In this document: positions 43,112-51,233 of the stretch, one piece after another
How positions within the stretch are numbered: the first letter of the stretch is position 1
Layout of the letters: every line of letters begins with the position of its first letter
Origin: Paenibacillus kobensis NBRC 15729
Lineage (GTDB): Bacteria > Bacillota > Bacilli > Paenibacillales > Paenibacillaceae
Assembly: GCF_004000825.1 (NCBI RefSeq)
Contig: NZ_BILZ01000007.1
Span: 62,001-126,000 of the forward strand
Length of the DNA stretch: 64,000 nucleotides
Direction of reading: 5' to 3'
Made by a program: the position numbers and the translations under genes
The notes under the pieces: generated by a model
The model's database searches: none
What the model was told of the DNA's origin: nothing
Seen by the model: the letters and a program-made list of their open reading frames with translations, nothing else

Positions 43112-44938
43112 TTACAATGCTTTCCCTTCCATCGAAGCGCGGACGGGCTCGGACTGGTAATCCAGCAGCGACTTGAACGGCCCTTTCGTTTCCAACGACA
43201 GCTGCAAATAGCCGCCCTGCTGGACGATTCGGCCGTTCTCCAGGACGACGACCTGATCGGCGTTCCGAATCGTGGACAGCCGATGGGCGATGACAATGAT
43301 CGTCATCGTCCCTTTCAACCGGTCGAGCGCGGCTTGAATATGCGCCTCGTTCTCGTTATCGAGCGAGCTTGTGGCCTCGTCCAGTACAAGAATCGCAGGC
43401 TTCTTCAGAATCGCGCGCGCCAGTACGATTCGTTGGCGCTCGCCCCCCGACAGCCGTGTGCCCCGGTCTCCGATGACCGTATCGATGCCATCCGGCAGCT
43501 TTCGGACGAAATCGTCCGCAGCGGAGAAGCGGAGCGCCTCCCATAGCTGCTCTTCGGATGCGCCAGGCTGTACCAGCAGCAGGTTCTCACGTATGCTCGC
43601 ATGGAATAGAGAAGGGTCCTGCGGCACATAGCTGACAGACTTCCGAAGCGCGCTCACGTTATGCTCTGTAATCGGCGTTCCGTCCGCATAGATGTGACCG
43701 TGCTCGGGCAACAGAAGGCCAATCAGAATATCGATCAGCGTGCTTTTGCCTGCGCCGGACTTGCCGACGATGGCAGTCGTTTCATTCGCCGGTATCGTCA
43801 ACCGGATTCGATGAAGCGCATAATCAGGAGCGTTCCGGTCATAACGGAAGTCGATGTCACGGCACTCGATGCTGTGCTTGAATACTAACGGCAGCTTGCT
43901 GTCATCGTCCTTGACCGGCGTCTGCTCTTGCGCTAACTCGCATTCGTGCTGCAGCGACCGGAGGCTATGAATGGCAGGCATAATGGACACGAGCTGCTGC
44001 AAGCTGCTTTGGATAGACATGAACCGGGGCCATAGCCGCGTGAACACGAGAACGACCAGCATCAACTGCTCGATTCCTGCGTGAAGCCATTGTACGGAGG
44101 CGTAGACGAAAGAGACTAATAGCAGGGTAGACACGGTGTTGAACAGCAGCTGAGTGTTCATTTGGAGCTTCTTGAAATGAATCAAATTTTGCTCCATTTG
44201 AATGGATAGCGTTCGGAACCAGTTCAGGTGAACAGATTCGAGCCTGTTGCTCTTAATGTCTTTCATGCCGCTGAGCTGGTCGGTTACACCGGCGAAGTAG
44301 CTCTGCCACAGCTCTGTCGTGCGCCCGCCGATCCGCTTCGCCTTTTTGACGCTTCGACGGGAGAATACGACGAGCGCCAGTCCGCCGGCAAGGACGAAAG
44401 CGGTCAACTGCGCCGATGTTGCGAATGCGATGCCGATCTGAATTCCGGTGAAAATCGCTGCCGACATGAGACTGAGTGCGATGCTGACGCCTTGACCAGC
44501 GCGTCCGAGCTCTGTCGAGAGAATATGGTTGTAGTCGGATCGTCTGCCTTTGAGGAAGAAGCTCCAATTGGATTGGACGAGCAATTGGTACGTCTTCACG
44601 CGAAGCTGGCGAATGAAGCCTTGTTGGATGCGGGTGTCGAACAGCGCTTGCTGCCGTTGAACCAGCGATTGGCCAACCGTAAGGAGAAGATAGAACGCTA
44701 GAATGACGGGAAGATTAATCGTGCCCGTTAGTTGACTCAATATATGGACCGCAGGGGAAATGAGCGGAATATTGTCGATGTTAAGGCTGGAGAGTCCGAT
44801 GTAATGCAGCATCGGAATTAACATAATCAGGCCGGCGCCGTTCACGGCGCCGACAAGCACCATCGCGGCGACGTTCGCATACAAGCGGACTCCTGCGAAA
44901 GCATGAAGCTGCCGAAGCAGCCAGATCAATGGGTTCAT
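43112..44938 (-). CDS. lasD: Lasso-peptide ABC exporter
   Basis: A 608-residue half-transporter combining six N-terminal transmembrane helices (from RQLHAFAGVRLYANVAAMVLVGAVNG onward) with a C-terminal ATPase. Its motifs are Walker A GKSGAGKSTLIDILIGLL, Q-loop VSYVPQDPSLFHASI, signature LSGGERQRIVLARAIL and Walker B ILVLDEATSSLD. It has no N-terminal C39 peptidase domain, so it cannot itself remove a leader. ATG 44938 is set by AAAGGAG 9 nt upstream; the longer frame runs into the intergenic hairpin. It is the third gene of the lasC-lasA-lasD unit and presumably exports the matured peptide and gives self-protection. Confidence 0.88.
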   Translation of the reverse strand: MNPLIWLLRQLHAFAGVRLYANVAAMVLVGAVNGAGLIMLIPMLHYIGLSSLNIDNIPLISPAVHILSQLTGTINLPVILAFYLLLTVGQSLVQRQQALFDTRIQQGFIRQLRVKTYQLLVQSNWSFFLKGRRSDYNHILSTELGRAGQGVSIALSLMSAAIFTGIQIGIAFATSAQLTAFVLAGGLALVVFSRRSVKKAKRIGGRTTELWQSYFAGVTDQLSGMKDIKSNRLESVHLNWFRTLSIQMEQNLIHFKKLQMNTQLLFNTVSTLLLVSFVYASVQWLHAGIEQLMLVVLVFTRLWPRFMSIQSSLQQLVSIMPAIHSLRSLQHECELAQEQTPVKDDDSKLPLVFKHSIECRDIDFRYDRNAPDYALHRIRLTIPANETTAIVGKSGAGKSTLIDILIGLLLPEHGHIYADGTPITEHNVSALRKSVSYVPQDPSLFHASIRENLLLVQPGASEEQLWEALRFSAADDFVRKLPDGIDTVIGDRGTRLSGGERQRIVLARAILKKPAILVLDEATSSLDNENEAHIQAALDRLKGTMTIIVIAHRLSTIRNADQVVVLENGRIVQQGGYLQLSLETKGPFKSLLDYQSEPVRASMEGKAL

Positions 44939-44966
44939 GCGGTAAAGCTCCTTTGCCGGAAATAGA

Positions 44967-45002
44967 AACGCCCCTATACAATCCAATTGCATAAGGGCGC
45001 TT
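44967..45002 (-). terminator. Hairpin between lasA and lasD
   Basis: On the minus strand GCGCCCTTATgCAATT-gg-ATTGTATAGGGGCG is followed by TTTCTATTT. It lies between the precursor stop and the exporter start, as in many RiPP operons where partial termination raises precursor mRNA over the downstream gene. Confidence 0.75.
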
Positions 45003-45021
45003 CTTGAAGCTTAAGTATGAA

Positions 45022-45201
45022 TTACGAGAAGTACTCTTCAGGAATAGGGCCTGTGTGGCTGCCAGGAGCTGGCTCGTTCGTCAAGTCAACGTCAAGCGTG
45101 CCGCCGATATACGTCCAGTCCACTTGCTTCCAACCCGTACCGAGCATCGTTTCCTTCACGGAAAGGACGTCCAGTGTCGGTGCGTTCCACGATTTTTTCA
45201 T
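45022..45201 (-). CDS. lasA: Lasso-peptide precursor with unusually long core
   Basis: A 59-residue peptide found in the gap between cyclase and exporter. The leader (residues 1-19, MKKSWNAPTLDVLSVKETM) shows the Bacillota lasso pattern (aromatic)-x-x-P-x-L-x-x-L, with Thr at -2 from the predicted cleavage site. The core would start Leu20; LGTGWKQVD puts Asp28 at core position 9, the right distance for a Leu1-Asp9 isopeptide macrolactam, and no other acidic residue lies at 7 or 8. The remaining tail is 31 residues, acidic and Pro/Gly-rich, ending EEYFS, so the core is 40 residues. AGGAGG is 8-9 nt before the ATG. The start is 29 bp after lasC. Cleavage site and ring are inference. Confidence 0.8.
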   Translation of the reverse strand: MKKSWNAPTLDVLSVKETMLGTGWKQVDWTYIGGTLDVDLTNEPAPGSHTGPIPEEYFS

Positions 45202-45230
45202 CGCATTTCACCTCCTTTCAATCCTCGAAA

Positions 45231-47183
45231 TTAGGCTATCCGTTTCAGAAACCGCGAAACGATGAGACAGCGCATAAGGAATACCGCATTCGTATCAGCG
45301 GCCATTGCAGGCGTAGGAGGGGTACGGCGAATAACTTCCAATGATTGCCGTATGGCGGTGACGTTCATATAAGACGATACAAGCGGGTCACGGCACAGTT
45401 CGCCAATCTCATCCACAAAGCGAGGCCAATCCGGCAGCATCCGGTGCATCCAATCTGCCCCTTGAGCACCCCGAATCCGTTGGTTAAGTCTGATCCGGTC
45501 GGGAAGGTAACCGGCGGTCGATCTCCGGATCAAGGAACGGCCGGTCCCGTTCTTCACGAACTGCTCTATCGGAATGGACAAGCAGAAACGCACCACACGC
45601 GGGTCGGATGTCGGATCGCGTTCCCAAATGCCGTATTTTGCAGACAGCTTGGCGCTGGACGTACCCTGCATATTGAAGATGGCCAGGTCGTCGAAATAGT
45701 GCTCCCGCTCTTCCCTTACGCCCAACTGCGTTTCTTGAAGATAGGTTTTCTTATCCCGAAGCTTGGCATGGACGTCCATTCGCGCTGCGAAGTCGGGATG
45801 AATCATAGCAGCAACTGGCGCATCCGGCGAATTCGGCTCCTTGAAGAAAGGCAGCCGGGCGGCAGCAGGGAACGCTAGCCGGCCAAGGATCGGGAACAGC
45901 CGGGACCGCCGTATTCGCATCTGGCGGCTGAATAGAGTAGCTTGCTGATAGAACCGGAACAATTGCAATCTTCTTAACAAGTGAGCGCAATAGCTGGCCA
46001 TCGAGCCCCAAGAGATCGAGTTGTTCCCTCTTGCTCCCGTTAAGAGAACGCCGACGCCAAGGCTGTCCGCTTGCTCGTATATGCCTTTAATCCAGAACGA
46101 ATTTTCAAAAAATTTGTAAGGAGACTCTAAAATATCGAGCCATTCATCGACTTCCGTGAGCGGGCTGCGGCCCTGAAAATCCAAATACCGGCTGTCAATA
46201 TTGCCGATATGCGCGACTGCGGCTTCGATGAAAGGACGCTCGTCTGGCGCCAAGTGAGGTGCCGTCCAATCCGTATAATCGGAGACGGGAACGGAGCTGA
46301 ACGTGAGAAGCCGCTTACCTTCGGCTTGGAGAGCGCGTGCCGCGAAGCTGGCTACGCTGCCGGAGTCCAAGCCTCCGCTTAATGTAGCGCCGACTTGCCT
46401 GCGGCTGCGGAGCTTTGAAGCGACCGCGCTGCGGAATACGTCCCGGAACGCTTCCTCGTATTCTTGGTCCGAGCCTAGCTTCAACGGCTGCGCCGGAAAG
46501 AACGTATCGTAGCGTGCCAGCGTGAGCTTTCCGCCGGAGAAATGGACGGAATGTCCGGGCGGAATTTGCTCAATGCCGCGGTAGACCGTAGAGTGCGCAT
46601 CGCTGGAATCGATCGATAACGGAATCGTCAGAAACTCAGCGAACCATTGTTCATTTAATTGTTTCTGTATGTATGGCAGGGCGAATAGAGGCAATTGAAG
46701 CGAGCAGAACGCCAGCCTACCTTGATTGTGGCAGTAGTACATGGTGCGGCTGCCGGCCAAGTCCCGGGCACCGAACAGCGTCTGTTGCTTCGCATCCCAG
46801 ATCATGAAAGCGAAGTCGCCAATCAAATGCTTCGGAGCTTCATGTCCCCATCTGGCGTAGGCAAGCAGAATGAGCTCGCTGTCTGGCATAGCATGCCGGT
46901 CGGCGGCAATTTGCAGCTTGTCGAAAAGCTGATCCCGGTTATCGAGTATGGCATCAGCCGCGATCGCAAGACGAAGATCCTCGTGATACCTCGGCAATAT
47001 TTCGCTGACGGATTCGGGTGTCATCCACTGGGTACGGCTGCCCATGAAAATCGTCCCGGTATGCCAGTGCCTTGCATCGTCGGCCGGGCAATGGCTGCAC
47101 GCTTCCATTAGGCGGATGCCGTGCTCTTCCAAACGTGCCGCGTCGTGCCCTGCTTCTGCAACTATACCGGCGATTACGCTCAT
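45231..47183 (-). CDS. lasC: Lasso-peptide macrolactam synthetase (asparagine synthetase-like)
   Basis: A 650-residue asparagine-synthetase-B homologue that would adenylate the acceptor Asp side chain and close the macrolactam. The N-terminal glutaminase-like domain (about 1-190) starts MSVIAGIV, lacking the Cys2 nucleophile of true asparagine synthetases, as expected for lasso cyclases that do not use glutamine. The synthetase domain carries the ATP-pyrophosphatase loop LSGGLDSGSVASF (269-274 core) and later GVGVLLTGARGNNSISWG and KYGIWERDPTSDPRVVRFCLSIPIEQF. ATG 47183 follows AGGAGG by 6 nt. It heads the operon. It has no fused RRE or peptidase domain. Confidence 0.85.
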   Translation of the reverse strand: MSVIAGIVAEAGHDAARLEEHGIRLMEACSHCPADDARHWHTGTIFMGSRTQWMTPESVSEILPRYHEDLRLAIAADAILDNRDQLFDKLQIAADRHAMPDSELILLAYARWGHEAPKHLIGDFAFMIWDAKQQTLFGARDLAGSRTMYYCHNQGRLAFCSLQLPLFALPYIQKQLNEQWFAEFLTIPLSIDSSDAHSTVYRGIEQIPPGHSVHFSGGKLTLARYDTFFPAQPLKLGSDQEYEEAFRDVFRSAVASKLRSRRQVGATLSGGLDSGSVASFAARALQAEGKRLLTFSSVPVSDYTDWTAPHLAPDERPFIEAAVAHIGNIDSRYLDFQGRSPLTEVDEWLDILESPYKFFENSFWIKGIYEQADSLGVGVLLTGARGNNSISWGSMASYCAHLLRRLQLFRFYQQATLFSRQMRIRRSRLFPILGRLAFPAAARLPFFKEPNSPDAPVAAMIHPDFAARMDVHAKLRDKKTYLQETQLGVREEREHYFDDLAIFNMQGTSSAKLSAKYGIWERDPTSDPRVVRFCLSIPIEQFVKNGTGRSLIRRSTAGYLPDRIRLNQRIRGAQGADWMHRMLPDWPRFVDEIGELCRDPLVSSYMNVTAIRQSLEVIRRTPPTPAMAADTNAVFLMRCLIVSRFLKRIA

Positions 47184-47216
47184 GACGTCCTCCTAGACCT
47201 AGTGGCATGAGATGAC

Positions 47217-47233
47217 TGATACAATTCGTATCA
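47217..47233. promoter_or_regulatory. Perfect palindromic operator of the lasso operon (copy 2 of shared motif)
   Basis: TGATACAATTCGTATCA, 34-50 bp before lasC and starting about 10 bp after the -10 hexamer, so it covers the expected transcription start. It has the same TGATAC-N5-GTATCA arrangement as at 39859-39875. Confidence 0.7.
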
Positions 47234-47242
47234 TTTTAATTC

Positions 47243-47270
47243 ATTATAACGTCCTATTTGGAAAACGCAA
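47243..47270 (-). promoter_or_regulatory. Promoter of the lasso operon
   Basis: On the minus strand TTGCGT (47265-47270) and a perfect TATAAT (47243-47248) are separated by 16 bp. The downstream palindrome overlaps the start site. Confidence 0.75.
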
Positions 47271-47475
47271 TCCCCCTTTTCATAAATCAACTTGGAAATC
47301 CGCGTCAGAGCGCTTCCCCCGAATCATTATTTAATTATGATGAATTCGGACTTTCGTAATATTTTAAAAGAATTCGAGCATTCCTCTCCTTTAGCGGTTT
47401 GAGACAGGTCGATATACTTGAGAACATAGGACAACTGAGACATCTGCAGAAATTACTCGAGGGGTGAACGTTATT

Positions 47476-48450
47476 ATGAACCGTACCGCAAATGCGGCAT
47501 CGAACACGGGCGCGCCATTGGCGCCACCGACCAAGAAACGGGGCTCGTGGCTGAAACGATGGGATGCGCCTATCGCAGGCTACTTGTTCATTCTGCCATG
47601 GATCATCGGCTTCTTCGGCCTGACGTTGTATCCGATGCTGCTTTCTCTCTATTACTCGTTTACGAACTATACGCTGATGGAAGACGTGAAGTGGGTCGGG
47701 TTCAAAAACTATGACCGGATCTTCATGCACGACGACAAGTTTATTCAATCCATTAAAGTTACATTCTTGTTCGTGCTCGGCTCCGTGCCGCTTAAGCTGA
47801 TTGCCGCGCTGCTCGTTGCAGTCGTGCTCAACCGTGCCGTACGAGGCATTTCGTTCTATCGAACGTCCATTTACTTCCCGTCGCTGATCGGCGGCAGTAT
47901 CGCAGTGTCGCTCTTGTGGCGCAACATTTTCGGCGTAGACGGCTTCTTCAACAAAATGCTCGCCTCGATCGGCATCGATGCACCAGGCTGGATCACGAAT
48001 CCGCACACGGCGCTCTGGTCGCTCATTATGCTGTCGGTATGGCAATTCGGCTCGTCGATGGTTATCTTCCTTGCCGGCTTGAAGCAAATTCCGGCCGATC
48101 TGTACGAAGCATCTTCGGTAGACGGTGCGAACAAAGTGACGCAGTTCTGGAAAGTAACGCTTCCGATGCTGTCGCCTACGATTTACTTCAACTTGATTAT
48201 GGGTGTCATTAACGCGTTCCAAATGTTCACCTCCGCATACGTCATTACAAACGGCGGACCAATGAACTCGACGTATGTGTATGCGCTTTACCTGTATGAA
48301 CGCGCTTTCGGACGCTATCAGTTGGGCTACGCTTCCGCGCTTGCATGGATCATGCTCATCATGATCGTTATCGTAGCGGCACTGATCGCTTGGTCGTCCA
48401 AATATTGGGTATTCTACGAGGCGGATACGGGAAGGGGCAAACGCAAATGA
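47476..48450 (+). CDS. Sugar ABC transporter permease, MalF/LacF-like
   Basis: A 324-residue CUT1-type permease with six helices and the EAA motif DLYEASSVDGANKVTQFWKVTLPMLSPTIYF. The N-terminal APPTKKRGSWLKRWDAPIAGYLFILPWIIGFFG and late YERAFGRYQLGYASALAW are typical of Paenibacillus oligosaccharide importers. ATG 47476 (11 nt after GAGGGG) was chosen over GTG 47464. It overlaps the next permease by the ATGA of stop/start. The locus has kinase, lipoprotein and regulator but no ATPase, as is usual when a shared MsmX-type ATPase serves many importers. Confidence 0.9.
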   Translation: MNRTANAASNTGAPLAPPTKKRGSWLKRWDAPIAGYLFILPWIIGFFGLTLYPMLLSLYYSFTNYTLMEDVKWVGFKNYDRIFMHDDKFIQSIKVTFLFVLGSVPLKLIAALLVAVVLNRAVRGISFYRTSIYFPSLIGGSIAVSLLWRNIFGVDGFFNKMLASIGIDAPGWITNPHTALWSLIMLSVWQFGSSMVIFLAGLKQIPADLYEASSVDGANKVTQFWKVTLPMLSPTIYFNLIMGVINAFQMFTSAYVITNGGPMNSTYVYALYLYERAFGRYQLGYASALAWIMLIMIVIVAALIAWSSKYWVFYEADTGRGKRK

Positions 48451-49292
48451 TGACAACAAGATGGAAACAAGCGACCCGACACGTATTAATGATCGTGTTC
48501 AGCTTAATTATGATTTATCCGGTTATCTGGTGGATCGGCGCTTCGTTCAAGTCGAATGTCGAGCTGAGCTCACCGAACCTGTTCCCGAAGGACTGGCAAT
48601 GGAGCAACTTCACGGACGGTTGGAACGCGATTCCGGGCCATTCGTTCACCGATTTCTATGTCAACACGTTCGGTCTTGAAATCGCCGTACTCATAACGAC
48701 GCTCGCATCTTGCTCGCTTGTCGCGTTCGGCTTCGGCCGGCTGGACTTCCCGCTGAAGAAGTTCTGGTTCTCGCTGCTCATGCTGACGATGATGCTGCCG
48801 GGTCAAGTCTTGATCATCCCGCAGTACGCGATGTTCCATCAGTTCGGCTGGATCAACACCTATTGGCCGTTCATCGTGCCTCACGCATTGGCAGCGGGCT
48901 CCGGCGGTACGTTCTTCGTCTTCCTGCTCATCCAATTCGTCCGCGGGTTGCCGAAGGAGCTGGACGAAGCGGCGAAGATCGACGGCTGCTCTTGGTGGGG
49001 AATTTATTGTCGTATCGTATTGCCGCTGACGAAGCCGGCAATCGTTACGGTCATGATCTTCTGCTTCCTGTGGAACTGGGATGACTTCCTCGGCCACCTG
49101 CTCTACATCAACTCGGTTGACAAATATACGGTCGGTCTGGCGCTCCGGATGATCAACGATTCGCAGTCGGGTCTGCAATGGGGACAACTGCTTGCGATGT
49201 CGCTCGTCTCGATCGTTCCGGCGACGCTCGTCTTTACCTTCCTGCAGAAGTATTTCGTAGAAGGCATTGCGACGACAGGTATTAAGGGCTAA
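48447..49292 (+). CDS. Sugar ABC transporter permease, MalG-like
   Basis: A 281-residue partner permease with six helices and the EAA motif ELDEAAKIDGCSWWGIYCRIVLPLTKPAIVTV. The start ATGATG overlaps the preceding stop (ATGA), so translation is coupled. It is followed immediately by a strong terminator, which separates the permeases from the kinase gene. The substrate is not decided by sequence. Confidence 0.9.
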   Translation: MMTTRWKQATRHVLMIVFSLIMIYPVIWWIGASFKSNVELSSPNLFPKDWQWSNFTDGWNAIPGHSFTDFYVNTFGLEIAVLITTLASCSLVAFGFGRLDFPLKKFWFSLLMLTMMLPGQVLIIPQYAMFHQFGWINTYWPFIVPHALAAGSGGTFFVFLLIQFVRGLPKELDEAAKIDGCSWWGIYCRIVLPLTKPAIVTVMIFCFLWNWDDFLGHLLYINSVDKYTVGLALRMINDSQSGLQWGQLLAMSLVSIVPATLVFTFLQKYFVEGIATTGIKG

Positions 49293-49299
49293 GATGAAC

Positions 49300-49342
49300 A
49301 GACGGCAAATCCGGCGAGCAATCGCGGATTTGTCGTCTTTTT
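49300..49342 (+). terminator. Intrinsic terminator after the permease pair
   Basis: GACGgCAAATCCG ... CGGATTTGtCGTC followed by TTTTT, beginning 8 bp after the stop. It lies inside the apparent upstream extension of the kinase ORF and so decides that gene's start. Confidence 0.9.
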
Positions 49343-49362
49343 ACACGTTAAGGGGGATAGGG

Positions 49363-51114
49363 TTGCGAAATCCGATTAAGAAATATAAAATCGACCGGTT
49401 GTTCTTCATGAGCTTCGCAGGTCTTATTACGATCGTACTCGCTTCAACCGTATGGGCGAGCTATACGATTTCGTCCCGGGAGCTCGTAAGCAGCACCTCG
49501 CTCTATCAGCAGCGGCTGCTGGACGAGCTGAACAGCCAACTGTCCGCGCGGCTGCTCACGATTGAGCAAATCTCACTGTCGACTTCGCGCGATAATGAGC
49601 TCGTAAAGTTTCTGTCGGGCCGGCAGGATCAATTCGAGCGGTACCGCAAGTCCAAAGAGGTTGAACAGTCGCTCGCGACGCTGACTTATTCGATACCTAT
49701 TATTCAAGGCATCGATCTGTATATGGACAATCCGTTCTACAGCGATCCGCAGAGCTATATTCAATTCCGGGGCCGCGATTCCAAGGAAGCGGGGGAGCTG
49801 AACGATGTGCTCGAGACGACTGACTTCACTTGGACTGGCGAGCACCGCATTAACAGCTTCCAAGGAGAAGTGCCCGTACTGAGCTTCGCGCGGACGATCA
49901 TGAACGACGACCGGAATGTCGGCATTCTCGTCATTCACATCAAGGCGGACAGCATCCGTATGATGCTTACCGGGCGCTCAAGCGGAGTAGACCGGCTCAT
50001 TCTCGACGCATCAGGCAAGCAATTGCTCGCGATCGGCGATGAACCAGGCGCATCACAGATGTTGGCTTGGAGAGACAAGATGCAGGGGGACTCCGGCGTA
50101 TTCCGCGTTCATGAACAAGAAGGCATCGTCGGCTCGCTTATCGTTTACTCGCGGCTTCCGAATTCGAATTGGATGCTCGTCGAAGTGACGCCCTGGAAGC
50201 AGCTTACGGAAGGCAGCTTCAAGCTGGCGGTCGTCATCGGCTTGATCGGCATCGGAGCGATAATTCTGACGGTATTTCTGACACTTTGGCTCAGCAAGCA
50301 GTTCGCCCGCCCGATCAAGCAGCTCGTCGAAGCGATGAACAGCTACCTGTTCGTCGGACCGAAGCCGAATTTGCCGCGGGATTACGAGAACGAGTTCGGT
50401 TACCTGTTCTCTGGATACCGCAAACAGAACGAGAGGATCGAAGAACTGTACGACTCGCTGCGGGTCCGGTACGAGCAGCAGCGGCGCGCCGAGATCGAGG
50501 CGCTGCAGGCGAACATTAATCCGCACTTCCTGTACAACACGCTGGATCAATTGAATTGGATGGCGATTACGGCCGGACAAGAGCGGATGAGCCGCATTCT
50601 GGAGCTGATGGGACGAATGTTCCGAATCGGTCTGTCGCATGGCGAAAGTTTTATTACGATTGATGACGAGCTGAAACATGTGGAATGCTATTTGGAAATT
50701 CAGCAGCTTCGTTGGGAGGAAGGGCTGACTTATTCGATTGAAGCGTCTTCAGAGGTTCGGGCATTGTTCATTCCCAAAATGTCGCTGCAGCCGTTCGTCG
50801 AAAACTCGATTATGCACGGCTTTCATGGACGTGTAAGCGGCCATATCGCCATTCGAATCGAACGGACCGACGGCGGGAGTCTGCGGATTACGGTCGAGGA
50901 CGACGGCGTCGGCATGCTGCCGGAATCGGAGCGCCCGGTGACAAGGCATACCGGGGGCTACGGCATTCGGAATGTGAAAGAGCGGTATGAGGCTTATTTC
51001 GGCCAGCAAGCATCCGTTGAATTGTCGAATCGCGAGACCGGCGGCACGTTGGTTGTGATCGTAGTGCCCGAGCGTAAGGCGCGTCCGAAAAACGAACAAG
51101 AGAGCATGGGCTGA
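49363..51114 (+). CDS. YesM/LytS-type sensor histidine kinase
   Basis: A 583-residue membrane kinase: one N-terminal helix (FFMSFAGLITIVLASTVWASYTI), a large extracellular sensor, a second helix (LAVVIGLIGIGAIILTVFLTLWL), HAMP (SKQFARPIKQLVEAMNSY), the phosphoacceptor region LQANINPHFLYNTLDQLNW (His in NPHFLYN) and an ATPase domain (PFVENSIMHGF, VEDDGVGM, GGYGIRNVKERY). The ORF is open from 49294 but that part encodes the terminator hairpin. TTG 49363, 7-8 nt after AAGGGGGAT, is the credible start. It pairs with the AraC-type regulator at 52737 and sits inside the sugar-transport locus it likely controls. Confidence 0.9.
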   Translation: MRNPIKKYKIDRLFFMSFAGLITIVLASTVWASYTISSRELVSSTSLYQQRLLDELNSQLSARLLTIEQISLSTSRDNELVKFLSGRQDQFERYRKSKEVEQSLATLTYSIPIIQGIDLYMDNPFYSDPQSYIQFRGRDSKEAGELNDVLETTDFTWTGEHRINSFQGEVPVLSFARTIMNDDRNVGILVIHIKADSIRMMLTGRSSGVDRLILDASGKQLLAIGDEPGASQMLAWRDKMQGDSGVFRVHEQEGIVGSLIVYSRLPNSNWMLVEVTPWKQLTEGSFKLAVVIGLIGIGAIILTVFLTLWLSKQFARPIKQLVEAMNSYLFVGPKPNLPRDYENEFGYLFSGYRKQNERIEELYDSLRVRYEQQRRAEIEALQANINPHFLYNTLDQLNWMAITAGQERMSRILELMGRMFRIGLSHGESFITIDDELKHVECYLEIQQLRWEEGLTYSIEASSEVRALFIPKMSLQPFVENSIMHGFHGRVSGHIAIRIERTDGGSLRITVEDDGVGMLPESERPVTRHTGGYGIRNVKERYEAYFGQQASVELSNRETGGTLVVIVVPERKARPKNEQESMG

Positions 51115-51127
51115 AATAGCGCTTTCA
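51114..51127. promoter_or_regulatory. cre-like catabolite repression site
   Basis: On the minus strand TGAAAGCGCTATTT, matching the CcpA-binding consensus TGWAANCGNTNWCA at most positions and centred on CG. It overlaps the kinase stop codon and lies about 110 bp before the sugar-binding lipoprotein gene. Confidence 0.6.
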
Positions 51128-51233
51128 ATTTCGTAATATATCGAAACAAATTGTGCATCTGTCTTATACTAACGAACTTATGCAATTGTTAAGATGGACT
51201 TGTGCACAATAAAGTAAATTGGGGGAACAAGAA

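Noticed and set aside
45231-47183. True asparagine synthetase (AsnB)
   Set aside because: The N-terminal Cys nucleophile is missing (MSVIAG...), and the gene adjoins a lasso-type precursor and an exporter, so a lasso cyclase is more likely.
47300-47330. Possible cre site upstream of the sugar permeases
   Set aside because: CAGAGCGCTTCCC matches the CcpA consensus too weakly to support a call.
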